Source: CAYUWG01 sp964448285 (lineage in GTDB: Bacteria > Bacteroidota > Ignavibacteria > SZUA-365). Taken from it: 64,000 nucleotides of DNA. The notes below the pieces were generated by a model, which saw only the letters and a program-made list of their open reading frames with translations, did not search any database and was not told where the DNA came from. This document shows, piece by piece, positions 18,682 to 28,049 of this stretch. The number at the start of each line of letters is the position of its first letter. Positions within the stretch are counted from its first letter, which is position 1. The DNA lies in contig CAYUWG010000015.1 in assembly GCA_964448285.1 (NCBI GenBank), forward strand, positions 4,814-68,813. The letters run 5' to 3'. The position numbers were made by a program, and so were the translations under genes.

Positions 18682-21063
18682 ATGAAACACACTACCATCA
18701 CTGCAGTCATTCTCATTGTTTTGAGTGCGAACGTTTTCTCTCAGGTTCCGCGCACGATCAGCTTTCAAGGTGTGCTCACGGATACCCAAGGCAATCTCAT
18801 TCCCGACGGCAACCACGCATTGTCGTTGAAACTCTATGACAATGCATCGTCGCAGAATCCCCTCTTCACGGAAACGCAGACATTACCAGTTGTCAAAGGC
18901 ATCTTCAACATCATCATCGGAAGTGTGACGGCGTTGCCCGCATCGCTCTCGTTCGATCGTGCATACTTTCTCGGTGTGTCAGTCGATGGAGGATTGGAGC
19001 TTGCGCCGCGCACAGCGCTGACTGCTGTCCCTTATGCTTTGCGTGCAGATCGGGCGAACATCGCGGAAGCTCTTGCACCGAATGCTACAGGTGTAGTGAC
19101 GAGTATCAACAATCAATCCGGTGCATTGACAATGCAAGGCGGTGGTGGAACGACCGTGACGAACGTTGGGAATGTGCTTACGATTTCATCCGTTGGTGGC
19201 GGAGGTACTGGTATCCAGGGTGTGCAATCCATCGACGGTACACTTGCGATCACGAACCCGAATGGTCCCGTTGCCAATCTCGGTATCGCGGCGAACGCAA
19301 TCACGAGCGGCAAGATCGCTGATGGATCGGTAACGGCATCGGACATAGCGCCGGGTGTGATCCCGAACACGTCGAACTTCGTGTCGAACGGAAGCGCTGC
19401 GGGCGGCGACCTGACGGGGACGTATCCGAATCCCACAATCGCGACTGGTACCGTGACGACGGGAAAGCTTGCCGACAATGCGGTGACGGGACAGAAGATT
19501 GCAACGGGGAGCGTGGTAAAAAGTGTGAACAGTCTGACCGACAACGTGACGCTTGCGGCAGGTGCGAATGTCACGATCACGCCATCGGGAAACACACTGA
19601 CAATCGCGTCATCCGGCGGTTCCGGAGGAACAGGGATCCAGACACTACAAACAACGAACGCAACACTGGACATCCAGAATCCGAATGGTCCGGTAACAAC
19701 GGCGAACGTTGCGGCGAACGCGATCAACACGGCACATATCGCCAACGGTGCAGTGACCGCGCAGAAGCTCGCGACCGGCGTTATCCCGACCTCGCTTCCG
19801 CCGAATGGTGCGGCCGGTGGCGACCTCACAGGCACGTATCCGAATCCAGCGATCGCCAATAGTTCGGTGACCGCTGGAAAAATCGCAACGGGTCAGGTCG
19901 TGAAAAGCATCAACACGCTGAAGGATGATGTGACGCTTTCAGCAGGCTCAAATGTGACGATCACCCCATCCGGAAACACACTCACGATCGCCGCGGCAAG
20001 CGGTGGATTGACGCTCCCGTATTCCGCAACACCGAGCTTAGGCTCGACTACCTTTTCGATCACTAATAACGGGGCTGGTAATGTTGCACACTTCAAATCC
20101 ATTTCAGGAGCAACAGCCACGGACGCCATCGAAGTTGTGAGCAGCAGTTCGAACAGCAACTCGACTGCACTCTACGCGAATGCCGAAGCCGGCACTGGCG
20201 TCTATGCTCTCAGCAACGGTACTTCCCCAACGATATTTGCGCGCAACAGTTCGTCCGGCAATGGATTGAACATCACCGCTACAGGAGGCGGTGACAACAT
20301 CTATTCGGTGAAGGGCACGGGAATTTCAGGCAGAGCGCTCAACATTTTATACAACGGGACACAACAAGCGATCTATGTCGATAACAATTCTTCATCTATC
20401 AGTCCCGCACTGGAAGTGAGGCAGAACGGCGTTGGTGACGCCGCGTATTTTCACATGGACAATACATCCTCGGTGAACAATGCTCTCAAGGCAGTGACCT
20501 CGAGTACGAATGCGAACAGCCATGCAGTGGTAGCACACGCAATCGCTGGTTCCGCCATCGTGACATCGAATAACTCGGCAACAGTAGCAACAATATCTGC
20601 TAATAACCTCAACGGATCGGCAACCGCGCCAGTGATCAGCGTGGGGGGTAATTTTGTAGTGGACAAAAGCGGCAACGTCACTGCCAACGGCGTGAGTACC
20701 AGCGATTCGTTCGTCGCAACAGTGGATAATGGAGTGAGCGGCACACCCGCAATCGGCGGACACTATCGCGACAATGTCATTTACGCCTGGGCGAACATCA
20801 GCTCAACCGGGAATGTTTTGGGCGGTATGGGAATCACAACAACGAAAACTGCGACGGGTACTTATTCAATAACCTATAATCGGTCAATGAGCGGGAGTAA
20901 TTATGCTCCGATGGCTATTGCGTTTGAATCTTCTTCACCGCAGTTCGCCGTGATTTCTGGCGCCACGACAAGCAGTTGTACGGTGAAGATATGGCAATTC
21001 AGTGCGGGGGCTTTTTCCCTCGTTGACAGCCAGTTCTTCTTCCATCTCACAGGTCGTCCGTAG
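18682..21063 (+). CDS. Tail-fibre-like surface protein, paralogue of the upstream fibre gene with a different C-terminus
   Basis: The ATG at 18682 is chosen because TGGAG lies six bases upstream and the signal peptide (ending NVFSQ) then begins normally; an earlier in-frame ATG at 18640 overlaps the preceding gene. The product has 793 residues. The first ~180 are nearly identical to the previous protein. The middle has the same K-I-A-D-G and GGDLTGTYPNP repeats. The end differs: no YadA heads and no S74 signature, but a run of small beta-rich repeats and a compact C-terminal domain (~690-793, GGHYRDNVIYAWANI, FHLTGRP) of a type I associate with fibre tips. Probably a trimeric surface fibre with another binding specificity. 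It is likely co-transcribed with the upstream fibre gene. Confidence 0.85.
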   Translation: MKHTTITAVILIVLSANVFSQVPRTISFQGVLTDTQGNLIPDGNHALSLKLYDNASSQNPLFTETQTLPVVKGIFNIIIGSVTALPASLSFDRAYFLGVSVDGGLELAPRTALTAVPYALRADRANIAEALAPNATGVVTSINNQSGALTMQGGGGTTVTNVGNVLTISSVGGGGTGIQGVQSIDGTLAITNPNGPVANLGIAANAITSGKIADGSVTASDIAPGVIPNTSNFVSNGSAAGGDLTGTYPNPTIATGTVTTGKLADNAVTGQKIATGSVVKSVNSLTDNVTLAAGANVTITPSGNTLTIASSGGSGGTGIQTLQTTNATLDIQNPNGPVTTANVAANAINTAHIANGAVTAQKLATGVIPTSLPPNGAAGGDLTGTYPNPAIANSSVTAGKIATGQVVKSINTLKDDVTLSAGSNVTITPSGNTLTIAAASGGLTLPYSATPSLGSTTFSITNNGAGNVAHFKSISGATATDAIEVVSSSSNSNSTALYANAEAGTGVYALSNGTSPTIFARNSSSGNGLNITATGGGDNIYSVKGTGISGRALNILYNGTQQAIYVDNNSSSISPALEVRQNGVGDAAYFHMDNTSSVNNALKAVTSSTNANSHAVVAHAIAGSAIVTSNNSATVATISANNLNGSATAPVISVGGNFVVDKSGNVTANGVSTSDSFVATVDNGVSGTPAIGGHYRDNVIYAWANISSTGNVLGGMGITTTKTATGTYSITYNRSMSGSNYAPMAIAFESSSPQFAVISGATTSSCTVKIWQFSAGAFSLVDSQFFFHLTGRP

Positions 21064-21146
21064 CGGCACGGTTTGTCATGATAACGCCTTCACAACGAAA
21101 CGAAACCAAATTCTCACACAAATAAATTGAAACCACGGAGATCAAG

Positions 21147-21686
21147 ATGAAATCACAACTTCGAAACGCATCGCTCGCAGCGAGTTTGTTTTTCATTGCA
21201 TTTGCAGTGGAAACATACGCGCAATATCTGGTACCGCGAACTGTAGTCGGAAGCGGCGCGGTACAAACGGCAAACGCGAACAACCGAATCGCCGGAACGG
21301 TCGGACAACCGATCATCGGCGTCGGCAAAGCTTCGTCGAACAATGCCTTCCTCGGCTTCTGGTACAACAAGGACAACGTCGTGGTCCATGTTGAACGCCT
21401 TCCCGGGCATACCCCTTCGGGATTTACGCTGAATGAGATTTACCCGAATCCGATCTCGTTCTCATCGGAAGCGTCGATCGGCTTTACGATTCCATCGAAC
21501 GCGCAGATCAAACTCTCGATCGTCGATAACCTTGGCAGCCTTGTCGCGATGCTGCTCGATGAAACGCTCGATGGAGGAACGTATTCGATGCGATTCACGC
21601 CTCAGCCGCTTCCGAGCGGATTGTACTACACCGTTCTCCAATCGGGAGTTCTGCAAGTCACGAAGAGGTTGCTGATCGTGCGTTAA
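21147..21686 (+). CDS. Small T9SS-sorted protein of unknown function
   Basis: The 179-residue product has a signal peptide (ending ETYAQ), a ~70-residue beta-rich domain with the phrases VVGSGAVQ and RIAGTVGQPIIG, and a T9SS type A domain from ~95 (IYPNPI, GLYYTVLQ, LLIVR). GGAGATC-like CGGAGATCAAG before the ATG is a good ribosome binding site. It ends the + strand secretome run, 83 bases after a fibre gene. Its position suggests it could work with the fibres, for instance as a small surface partner, but that is inference. Confidence 0.8.
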   Translation: MKSQLRNASLAASLFFIAFAVETYAQYLVPRTVVGSGAVQTANANNRIAGTVGQPIIGVGKASSNNAFLGFWYNKDNVVVHVERLPGHTPSGFTLNEIYPNPISFSSEASIGFTIPSNAQIKLSIVDNLGSLVAMLLDETLDGGTYSMRFTPQPLPSGLYYTVLQSGVLQVTKRLLIVR

Positions 21687-21699
21687 CGGTAGTCCCCAG

Positions 21700-21726
21700 C
21701 ATTGCGAACCGGAGGGTTACGCAATG
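21700..21726. other. Stem-loop between convergent genes
   Basis: CATTGCG and CGCAATG pair, and inside them AACC and GGTT pair around a GGAG loop, giving an eleven-pair hairpin with one bulged A. It lies between the convergent T9SS gene and AGCS transporter gene. No U-run follows on either strand, so it is not a classic intrinsic terminator, but it may protect transcript ends or aid termination. Confidence 0.45.
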
Positions 21727-21792
21727 ACTGATGGATGAATTGAGCGGACGACGATCGACACTCGATCTTGTATTCGACAGTCGGCTACCGAC

Positions 21793-23241
21793 TCAATCGC
21801 CAAAGGGCCGTGTAATCTCACCGGCATCCCAGCGCCTGAGGTAGCTGTCGGTTTCTTTTTTCACGAGCGTCCCGAGAAGAATCAGGCCGATGAGATTGGG
21901 GATGGCCATGAGGGCATTGCCGATGTCGCCGAAGTTCCAAACGATTTCAAGAAAACGTCCCTGCAAAACTGCACCGAAAAAAACGAAGAGGCAGAAGAGA
22001 TAACGGTAAGGCATCGTGCTTTTCACACCCCAGAGATATTTCGCGCCTTGTTCGCCATAGTACGACCAGCCGATAAGCGTGGTATAGCCGAAAAGCAGGC
22101 TGCTCACACTCACGATCCATCCGCCGAGATCCGTTCCCAATCCGACGGCGAAAGCAGACTTGGTGAGTTGCGTGCTCGTGAGTCCTGTCGTATGTGGGTG
22201 AAGATTGGAAGCGAGAATCACGAAAGTCGTCATGCTGCAAACGATGATCGTGTCGATGAACGTCCCCATCATGGCGACCATACCTTGTGCTGCAGATTCA
22301 TTGCCCTTGGCAGCCGCAGCGGGAATCGAACATGAGCCGATGCCGGACTCGTTCGAAAGGGTTCCGCGTGCAACGCCGAAACGGATTGCTTCCTTCACCG
22401 TGTGTCCGAGAAACCCGCCGACAAGTGCCTCGTTTGTCAGTGCGCTTTGAAGGACGACCATGATGATGTCCGGGACAACCAACAGGTTCGTAAAGATCAC
22501 GTACAGTCCGGCGCCCATGTACAGTACGATCATTCCCGGGACGAGCCGCTCCGCAACCGCTGCGATGCGTTTCACGCCGCCGATGATAACGATGCCGACC
22601 AAGAGTGCAAGCCCGATACCGGTCCAGAGGAAAGGAATGCCGAAGTCACTGTTGAGTGCGAGTGCGATGGAGTTCGACTGCGCCATGTTGCCGCTTCCCA
22701 TCGTTGCCATCATGATCACTGCAAGGCTGAACCACAGCGCGAGAAGTTTGCCGAGCGTTTTATTCTTCAAACCGTCACGAAGGTAATACATCGCGCCTCC
22801 GCTGTACGTCCCATCGGCAATTTTCTTTCTAAACTTCAGTCCAAGCATACCTTCTGCGTACTTCGTCGCCATTCCGAAGACAGCGGTCATCCACATCCAG
22901 AATGGTGCGCCCGGTCCACCGCTGGCAATCGCCGTTGCAACCCCAGCGATATTGCCGTTCCCTACGGTGGCGGCAAGCGCCGTCATGAGCGCTTGATAGG
23001 GTGTAATGTCACCCGTGCGTCCTTCCATTTCTGATTTACTTCTCCCTTTCATCATGAGGCGTATTGCCATCGGCAGCCGCCGAATCTGGAGGAATCTGGT
23101 TTGAATCGAAAGATAGATTCCCGTGATTGCAAGCAGAACCACAACACCAGGGACAAACGGAACGCCGGGTATTTCCGGCCACCAGATATTGTTCGCGATG
23201 ATGCCTGAGATATGAAGCAGTTGTTCGAGAAACTCGGTCAT
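21793..23241 (-). CDS. Sodium:alanine symporter family (AGCS) amino-acid carrier
   Basis: The 482-residue inner-membrane protein has about ten to eleven hydrophobic segments. Family marks are the GNGNIAGVATAIASGGPGA region (~100-118) followed by PFWMWMTAVFG, and a TLIGWSYYGEQ phrase near 393, all typical of AGCS (TC 2.A.25) carriers that import alanine or glycine with sodium. GAAGG eight bases upstream of the ATG supports the start. A sodium-coupled NSS transporter lies just upstream on the same strand, so the two may be co-expressed for amino-acid uptake. Confidence 0.93.
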   Translation of the reverse strand: MTEFLEQLLHISGIIANNIWWPEIPGVPFVPGVVVLLAITGIYLSIQTRFLQIRRLPMAIRLMMKGRSKSEMEGRTGDITPYQALMTALAATVGNGNIAGVATAIASGGPGAPFWMWMTAVFGMATKYAEGMLGLKFRKKIADGTYSGGAMYYLRDGLKNKTLGKLLALWFSLAVIMMATMGSGNMAQSNSIALALNSDFGIPFLWTGIGLALLVGIVIIGGVKRIAAVAERLVPGMIVLYMGAGLYVIFTNLLVVPDIIMVVLQSALTNEALVGGFLGHTVKEAIRFGVARGTLSNESGIGSCSIPAAAAKGNESAAQGMVAMMGTFIDTIIVCSMTTFVILASNLHPHTTGLTSTQLTKSAFAVGLGTDLGGWIVSVSSLLFGYTTLIGWSYYGEQGAKYLWGVKSTMPYRYLFCLFVFFGAVLQGRFLEIVWNFGDIGNALMAIPNLIGLILLGTLVKKETDSYLRRWDAGEITRPFGD

Positions 23242-23293
23242 AAACAGCCTTCAGTTGGATGGATGAAGATGCGTGTCCCAGCCGACGGATCGA

Positions 23294-24631
23294 CTAAAAC
23301 ACTTTGAAGATATTGAGAAGCACAAGAACGATGAGCAAGGGGCATATGATGCCGATGAACACTCTCCAGAGCGAAACGATGCCACGAAGTGAAGGCGATG
23401 CGCCGTTCATCACTTCCTGCATCGCGTTACCGCTTCCCCACACCCATGCGACGAAGAGGCAAAGGAAGAGCCCGCCGATTGGAAGCGAGAGGTCGCTGAA
23501 GAGGAAATTCATCAGACTGAGATAATCGGTCTGACCGAGAATATCCATCGATGAGAGCCACTCGATCGTTCCTTGCGAGAGCGCTGAAGGAAGCCCCGCG
23601 ACAAAGACAACGGCGGAGATGATGACGACGGCTTTCCTTCGCGACCAGCGTTTCTCATCGACGAGATACGCGACAGGAACTTCGAGTAATGAGACCGTGG
23701 ACGTCAGCGCGGCGATTGCAAGCAGGGTGAAGAATGCTACGCCAATAAATGTCCCGGCGGGCATTTGACTGAACACCTGCGGAAGAACATTGAACACGAG
23801 CGCCGGGCCTTGTGACGGTTCCATCCCAACGGAGAAGAGCGCAGGAAAAATCATTAGCCCGGCAAGGAAAGCGACGAGTGTATCGGAGAGACCGACCATC
23901 AACGCGCTGAACGGAATGTTCTCGTTCTTCGGCAGATAACTCCCGTAGGTGATCATCGTCCCCATACCGAGACTGAGTGAAAAAAACGCCTGGCCGAGTG
24001 CAGCGACGATGGTTGCCCCGGTGATCTTGCTGAAATCAGGTTTGAGATAAAACTCGACGCCTGCACCCGCTCCTTCGAGCGTAAGATTGTACGCGATCAG
24101 CCCGACGAGCAGCACGAAGAGAGACGGCATCAGAAATTTCGACCACTTCTCAATCCCATGTTCGACTCCGCGAAACACGACATAGGCGGTCATCAAGAGG
24201 AAGACGAGGAAGTATCCGATTTCATTTGCGGGGTCATGAATGAACTCTGAAAAAGAACCGGTGGAGTGAAGAATCGTGCGAATGATGTAGCCGACGGTCC
24301 ATCCCGCGATGACAAGATAGAAGGAGAGAATGCCGATTCCGGTGATGACGCCGAGAAAGCCAACCCACGGCCACGCTTTGGATTTCGTGAACGTCCGGAT
24401 AGCGCCGACGGGATTGAGACCCGTCCGTCTTCCAAGAGAAAGCTCGGCAATCAACACGGGTAATCCGATAATCAGCACACAACAGAAATACATCAGGATG
24501 AACGCCGCGCCGCCGTTCTCACCGACGACGTAAGGGTAGCGCCAGATATTTCCGAGACCTACGGCAGATCCAACGGCAGCGAGAATGAATCCGGCTCGAG
24601 AGCGCCATGCACCACGGTCAACAGTTGTCAT
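23294..24631 (-). CDS. Neurotransmitter:sodium symporter family (NSS/SNF) transporter
   Basis: Starting at ATG 24631 (preceded by AAAGGA at good spacing) gives 445 residues; a longer frame from 24787 adds a sequence without transporter character. The N-terminus has the NSS first helix (GFILAAVGSAVGLGNIWRYPY) that coordinates sodium and substrate, then ENGGAAF. About eleven to twelve membrane helices follow, like MhsT/LeuT-type bacterial members. It likely imports hydrophobic or aromatic amino acids with sodium; the exact substrate cannot be read. The divergent upstream neighbour is an LD-carboxypeptidase gene. Confidence 0.92.
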   Translation of the reverse strand: MTTVDRGAWRSRAGFILAAVGSAVGLGNIWRYPYVVGENGGAAFILMYFCCVLIIGLPVLIAELSLGRRTGLNPVGAIRTFTKSKAWPWVGFLGVITGIGILSFYLVIAGWTVGYIIRTILHSTGSFSEFIHDPANEIGYFLVFLLMTAYVVFRGVEHGIEKWSKFLMPSLFVLLVGLIAYNLTLEGAGAGVEFYLKPDFSKITGATIVAALGQAFFSLSLGMGTMITYGSYLPKNENIPFSALMVGLSDTLVAFLAGLMIFPALFSVGMEPSQGPALVFNVLPQVFSQMPAGTFIGVAFFTLLAIAALTSTVSLLEVPVAYLVDEKRWSRRKAVVIISAVVFVAGLPSALSQGTIEWLSSMDILGQTDYLSLMNFLFSDLSLPIGGLFLCLFVAWVWGSGNAMQEVMNGASPSLRGIVSLWRVFIGIICPLLIVLVLLNIFKVF

Positions 24632-24824
24632 ATGTGAGTTCCTTTGATGAAGAGATATTATCCCAAACAGGCCGCGCATTATACCAGTAGCATCCGACTG
24701 ATGCAAGAGCTTGAAAACAGACGATTCCCCATCCCCCATCTTCCTTTGTGAAAACTCGAAGTTCATTCGATTACGCCATCTTCGCATTCAACGATTTTCT
24801 TCGCACCTTGAAACGAATTGACCT

Positions 24825-25766
24825 ATGCATCGACGTCTTATTCCGCTTCGCCTTCATCCTCGCGCAACCATCGGTGTGATCGCACCGGCCAGCCCGCCGG
24901 CAATACCGGGCAAACTCGAACGAGGCATCGTGTGGCTCGAGTCACAAGGGTATGCTGTCCTGCGTGGTAAAAGTCTTGAAGCTCGGTTTGGCTACTTGAG
25001 CGGCGATGATGAAACGCGCGCATCGGATATCAACGCCATGTTCGCCGATGACTCCGTCGATGCAATCTTCTGCTCGCGAGGCGGCTATGGTTCGTCACGC
25101 TTGCTTGGCATGATCGACTACCGTCTCATCCGGCGAAAGCCGAAAATCTTCGTCGGTTACAGCGACGTGACCGCACTTTCCATGGCGATGTACAGACAAT
25201 GCGGCTTTGTCACGTTCGCCGGTCCGATGGTCGCCGCCGAAATGCAGTCAGGCATGGATTCATTTACAACGAAGTGTTTTTTCGAGATGCTCACTCGCAA
25301 AAAAGGAAAGCAGCCGCTTCCCATAGGTACAACGAACCCTTCGGATATCTTCTTGCATGTTTCCGGTATCGCTGAAGGTATCCTTCTCGGTGGCAATCTC
25401 TCACTGCTTGTCACACTCCTCGGAACGAAGTACGAACCCGACTGGGGCGAAGCGATTCTCTTTCTCGAAGACGTCGGCGAGAACGTTTATCGTATCGACC
25501 GCATGCTGTGTCACCTTCGCAATGCAGGCGTGTTGAGGAAAGTACGCGGCATCCTCCTTGGCACCTTCAGCGCGGTCCCAGAGGATAGTCCGAACCGGGA
25601 CCTCGGCGAAGTTCTTCGGGAATATTTCGAACCGCTGCGTGTACCCGTTCTGAGCGGAATTCCTTTCGGTCATACTCGACCGAAGATCACCCTTCCCTTC
25701 GGCATAAAGGTGCGGATGAATTCCTCACGAAACAGTGTGCGCATTCTTGAACCGGTTGTGAGCTGA
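24825..25766 (+). CDS. ldcA: LD-carboxypeptidase (peptidase family S66)
   Basis: The 313-residue protein matches family length and layout. The nucleophile Ser113 lies in GYSDVT, and Glu215 (LFLEDVGE) and His283 (PFGHTRPK) complete the unusual Ser-Glu-His triad of S66 enzymes. The N-terminal phrase IGVIAPASPP and CSRGGYGSSRLL are also typical. These enzymes remove the terminal D-alanine from muropeptide tetrapeptides during peptidoglycan recycling, in the cytoplasm; no signal peptide is seen. It fits with the AmgK/MurU-like genes near 43-45 kb, which would act later in recycling, although they are not adjacent. Divergent from the NSS transporter. Confidence 0.93.
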   Translation: MHRRLIPLRLHPRATIGVIAPASPPAIPGKLERGIVWLESQGYAVLRGKSLEARFGYLSGDDETRASDINAMFADDSVDAIFCSRGGYGSSRLLGMIDYRLIRRKPKIFVGYSDVTALSMAMYRQCGFVTFAGPMVAAEMQSGMDSFTTKCFFEMLTRKKGKQPLPIGTTNPSDIFLHVSGIAEGILLGGNLSLLVTLLGTKYEPDWGEAILFLEDVGENVYRIDRMLCHLRNAGVLRKVRGILLGTFSAVPEDSPNRDLGEVLREYFEPLRVPVLSGIPFGHTRPKITLPFGIKVRMNSSRNSVRILEPVVS

Positions 25767-25797
25767 GGCCACTTCGGATTTCATCCCGGCTTCTGCC

Positions 25798-27843
25798 TCA
25801 CTCAACTTCATACTCGATCTCCGCTGCCGGCATCTTGTCCTTTGGCTTGTCACTCTTGAGATAATAGTCGAACCATTCCATCGTGCGGATCGCGAAGTCC
25901 AACCGCGCCGGATTGCGACGATTCCCGTGTCCCTCGCCCGGATACCACACGAGTCGGACAGGCGCTTTGCCATGCACTTTCAGCGAGCGATAGAGTTCGA
26001 GACTCTGGCTCGGATGTACGCGCGGGTCTTCTTTCCCATGGAGGATGAGCGTCGGCGTCGTGGAGTTCTGCGCCCACTTCACCGGACTGCGGTCATACAC
26101 TTTCTCGTAATCTTCGTGAGTCCAAATCCCCCAATGCACATAGTAATCCTCGTATGGAATGTCGGTCGTGTTGCGCTTCGAGATCTGATTCGAAACTCCT
26201 ACGAATGATACTGCCGCAGCGAAGCGGTCGCTGTGCCGTGTTGCTGCCCATCCGGAAAAATATCCGCCGTACGACCCGCCCCCGATGCCGACTTTCGATT
26301 TATCGACCATGCCCTGTGCGATGAGTGCATCGATCCCGTCGAGGACGTCTTCGAATTCCTTGCCTGCAAGGTCGCCAAGTCCCATACGGGCGAACTCCAC
26401 GCCACGTCCGGTGCTTGCGCGGTAGTTCGGATAGAACACGAAGTAGTCTTTCGCAGCGGCAATCTGTCCCCACGAACCATAGCCGGTGAGCCAGCCATTT
26501 TGATTCGCCGCTTCAGGTCCGCCGTGGATGTATGTGATGAGCGGATAGCGTTTGCCTTTTTCATAGTTCAACGGGTAGATGAGGATAGAAGTGATTTCCA
26601 AACCGTCCTTTGCTTTGTACCGGAACTCTTCCTGTCTGCTGAGGCGCACGTTCTTCAGCCATTCGTTTGTTGTCGTGATACGAGTAAGCTTGTTGTTCTT
26701 CAGGTTGAAGGTGTACAGTTCGTTTGGATGTGACGGAGTGTGGGCGGTGAACGCCAACAGGTCGCCGGTCTTGCTGAAATTCGAGAAGGCGACTGTTCCC
26801 GGCTTTATCACGAATCGGCCTTTATCTTCGGTCAGTTTCTGCTCTCGCAATGTGATGTCCACTCCTTCTTCGGATGTATAGAGAAGTGTGTTGTTATCCT
26901 TCCAGTCTAAGGCGATGACGTGGCCTTCGAAGCCTTTGGAATAATTCTTCAACTGCTCGAACGGCTTCGTGTTCGGGATCGGAGCAACGACGATGCGACC
27001 CTCCTTATTGTCATGCACGTCCTCCGCTGAGATGAAGGCGAGGTTCTTGCCGTCCGGGCTGAACTTCATCGCACCAAGCTTGCCGGGATTATCGACGAGT
27101 TTCGTCATCGTACCACTGACAACGTCTATCGCATGGATGCGCTTGAACATGTACGAATCATCGACGAGATTTCGCGGAGCAACTGCTGCGGCGATCGTTT
27201 TCCCGTCTGAACTCCACACGAAGTCGAAGACGCTGACATCCCTGGTGAGTTGGCGTGACTCCTTTGAGCCAATGGAGTACAGATAGAGGTTGCGATGCTG
27301 CCAGTCTTCTTCATAAATCTCGGCGTTGAATCCTTTCGCTGTGAGATTCTTCTTTCTGGTCTCTGATTCCGGTGTCGATGAAAACGCGATTGTCGTTCCA
27401 TCCGGGCTGTAGGAATAACTCATGACGGACAGGTTCCCGGAAGTCACCGGCATCGGCGCACCACCGTCAATCGGCATTGTGTACACTTGACTGCCCGTAA
27501 CATCACCGAGGTTTCCGGCAAACGTGATGTGTTTCGAATCAGGCGTCCAGCCGATCGCTCCGAAAGATTTCTTTCCGGTGATGAATGGCCGTGTAGTGTT
27601 CGTCGCGATGTTCCATACGAACAGCTCGCGATAGTCATTGCCCGGCGCATCGTAAAATGGACGCGGGACATTGACCGTATATGCAATGTGCTTTCCATCC
27701 GGCGAGACTGCCGCTTCAGCTACCATCTTGATGCTGAAGATATTGTAGGGGGTGAGGACATCGGTTTGAGCGTGGAGTTGGAATGCCAGTATGAATACGA
27801 AGCAAAGACTTATCGTCGTCCACGGCCTTGATAGCGAGTGCAT
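25798..27843 (-). CDS. Exported S9-family prolyl oligopeptidase / acylaminoacyl-peptidase-like enzyme
   Basis: ATG 27843 is chosen because AGGAG lies just upstream and it places a clean signal peptide (ending FQLHAQ) at the start; a frame open to 27918 adds unlikely sequence. The 681-residue product has an N-terminal WD40/PD40-like beta-propeller (VSPDGKHIAY, WTPDSKHITF, WSSDGKTIAA repeats, ~45-400) and a C-terminal alpha/beta hydrolase. The catalytic triad is Ser524 (GGSYGG), Asp606 (GKEDPRV) and His639 (GEGHG). It should degrade short peptides in the periplasm and could supply the sodium-coupled amino-acid carriers nearby. It is transcribed away from the SUF operon. Confidence 0.92.
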   Translation of the reverse strand: MHSLSRPWTTISLCFVFILAFQLHAQTDVLTPYNIFSIKMVAEAAVSPDGKHIAYTVNVPRPFYDAPGNDYRELFVWNIATNTTRPFITGKKSFGAIGWTPDSKHITFAGNLGDVTGSQVYTMPIDGGAPMPVTSGNLSVMSYSYSPDGTTIAFSSTPESETRKKNLTAKGFNAEIYEEDWQHRNLYLYSIGSKESRQLTRDVSVFDFVWSSDGKTIAAAVAPRNLVDDSYMFKRIHAIDVVSGTMTKLVDNPGKLGAMKFSPDGKNLAFISAEDVHDNKEGRIVVAPIPNTKPFEQLKNYSKGFEGHVIALDWKDNNTLLYTSEEGVDITLREQKLTEDKGRFVIKPGTVAFSNFSKTGDLLAFTAHTPSHPNELYTFNLKNNKLTRITTTNEWLKNVRLSRQEEFRYKAKDGLEITSILIYPLNYEKGKRYPLITYIHGGPEAANQNGWLTGYGSWGQIAAAKDYFVFYPNYRASTGRGVEFARMGLGDLAGKEFEDVLDGIDALIAQGMVDKSKVGIGGGSYGGYFSGWAATRHSDRFAAAVSFVGVSNQISKRNTTDIPYEDYYVHWGIWTHEDYEKVYDRSPVKWAQNSTTPTLILHGKEDPRVHPSQSLELYRSLKVHGKAPVRLVWYPGEGHGNRRNPARLDFAIRTMEWFDYYLKSDKPKDKMPAAEIEYEVE

Positions 27844-27981
27844 GTGATCTCCTGAATGTTTGATGTGTCGATGGTTTGTTTGAGCACTCTCCCTATATGG
27901 TTGAAAGATACCATCCATCGTGAATGAAATCCACCTCGACGGAATTATTCGAACGCTTCAACACCTTTAGGAAAGGCAATC

Positions 27982-28011
27982 TTGACTTTTTTGTACACTT
28001 TGAGTTAGATT
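27982..28011 (+). promoter_or_regulatory. Candidate sigma70-type promoter of the SUF operon
   Basis: TTGACT (27982-27987) and TAGATT (28006-28011) are separated by 18 bases, close to the sigma70 consensus, and would start transcription around 28018, about 30 bases before the sufB ATG at 28050. This also argues against the longer sufB reading frame that begins at 27924. I looked for an Rrf2/IscR-like dyad overlapping it and found no good match. Confidence 0.5.
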
Positions 28012-28049
28012 GCAATTCACGAACGAATGAAACGGACAGAAATACAGTC

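Noticed and set aside
22402..23034. 210-codon plus-strand frame within the AGCS transporter
   Set aside because: His/Asp-rich shadow of a membrane-protein gene, no start signal.
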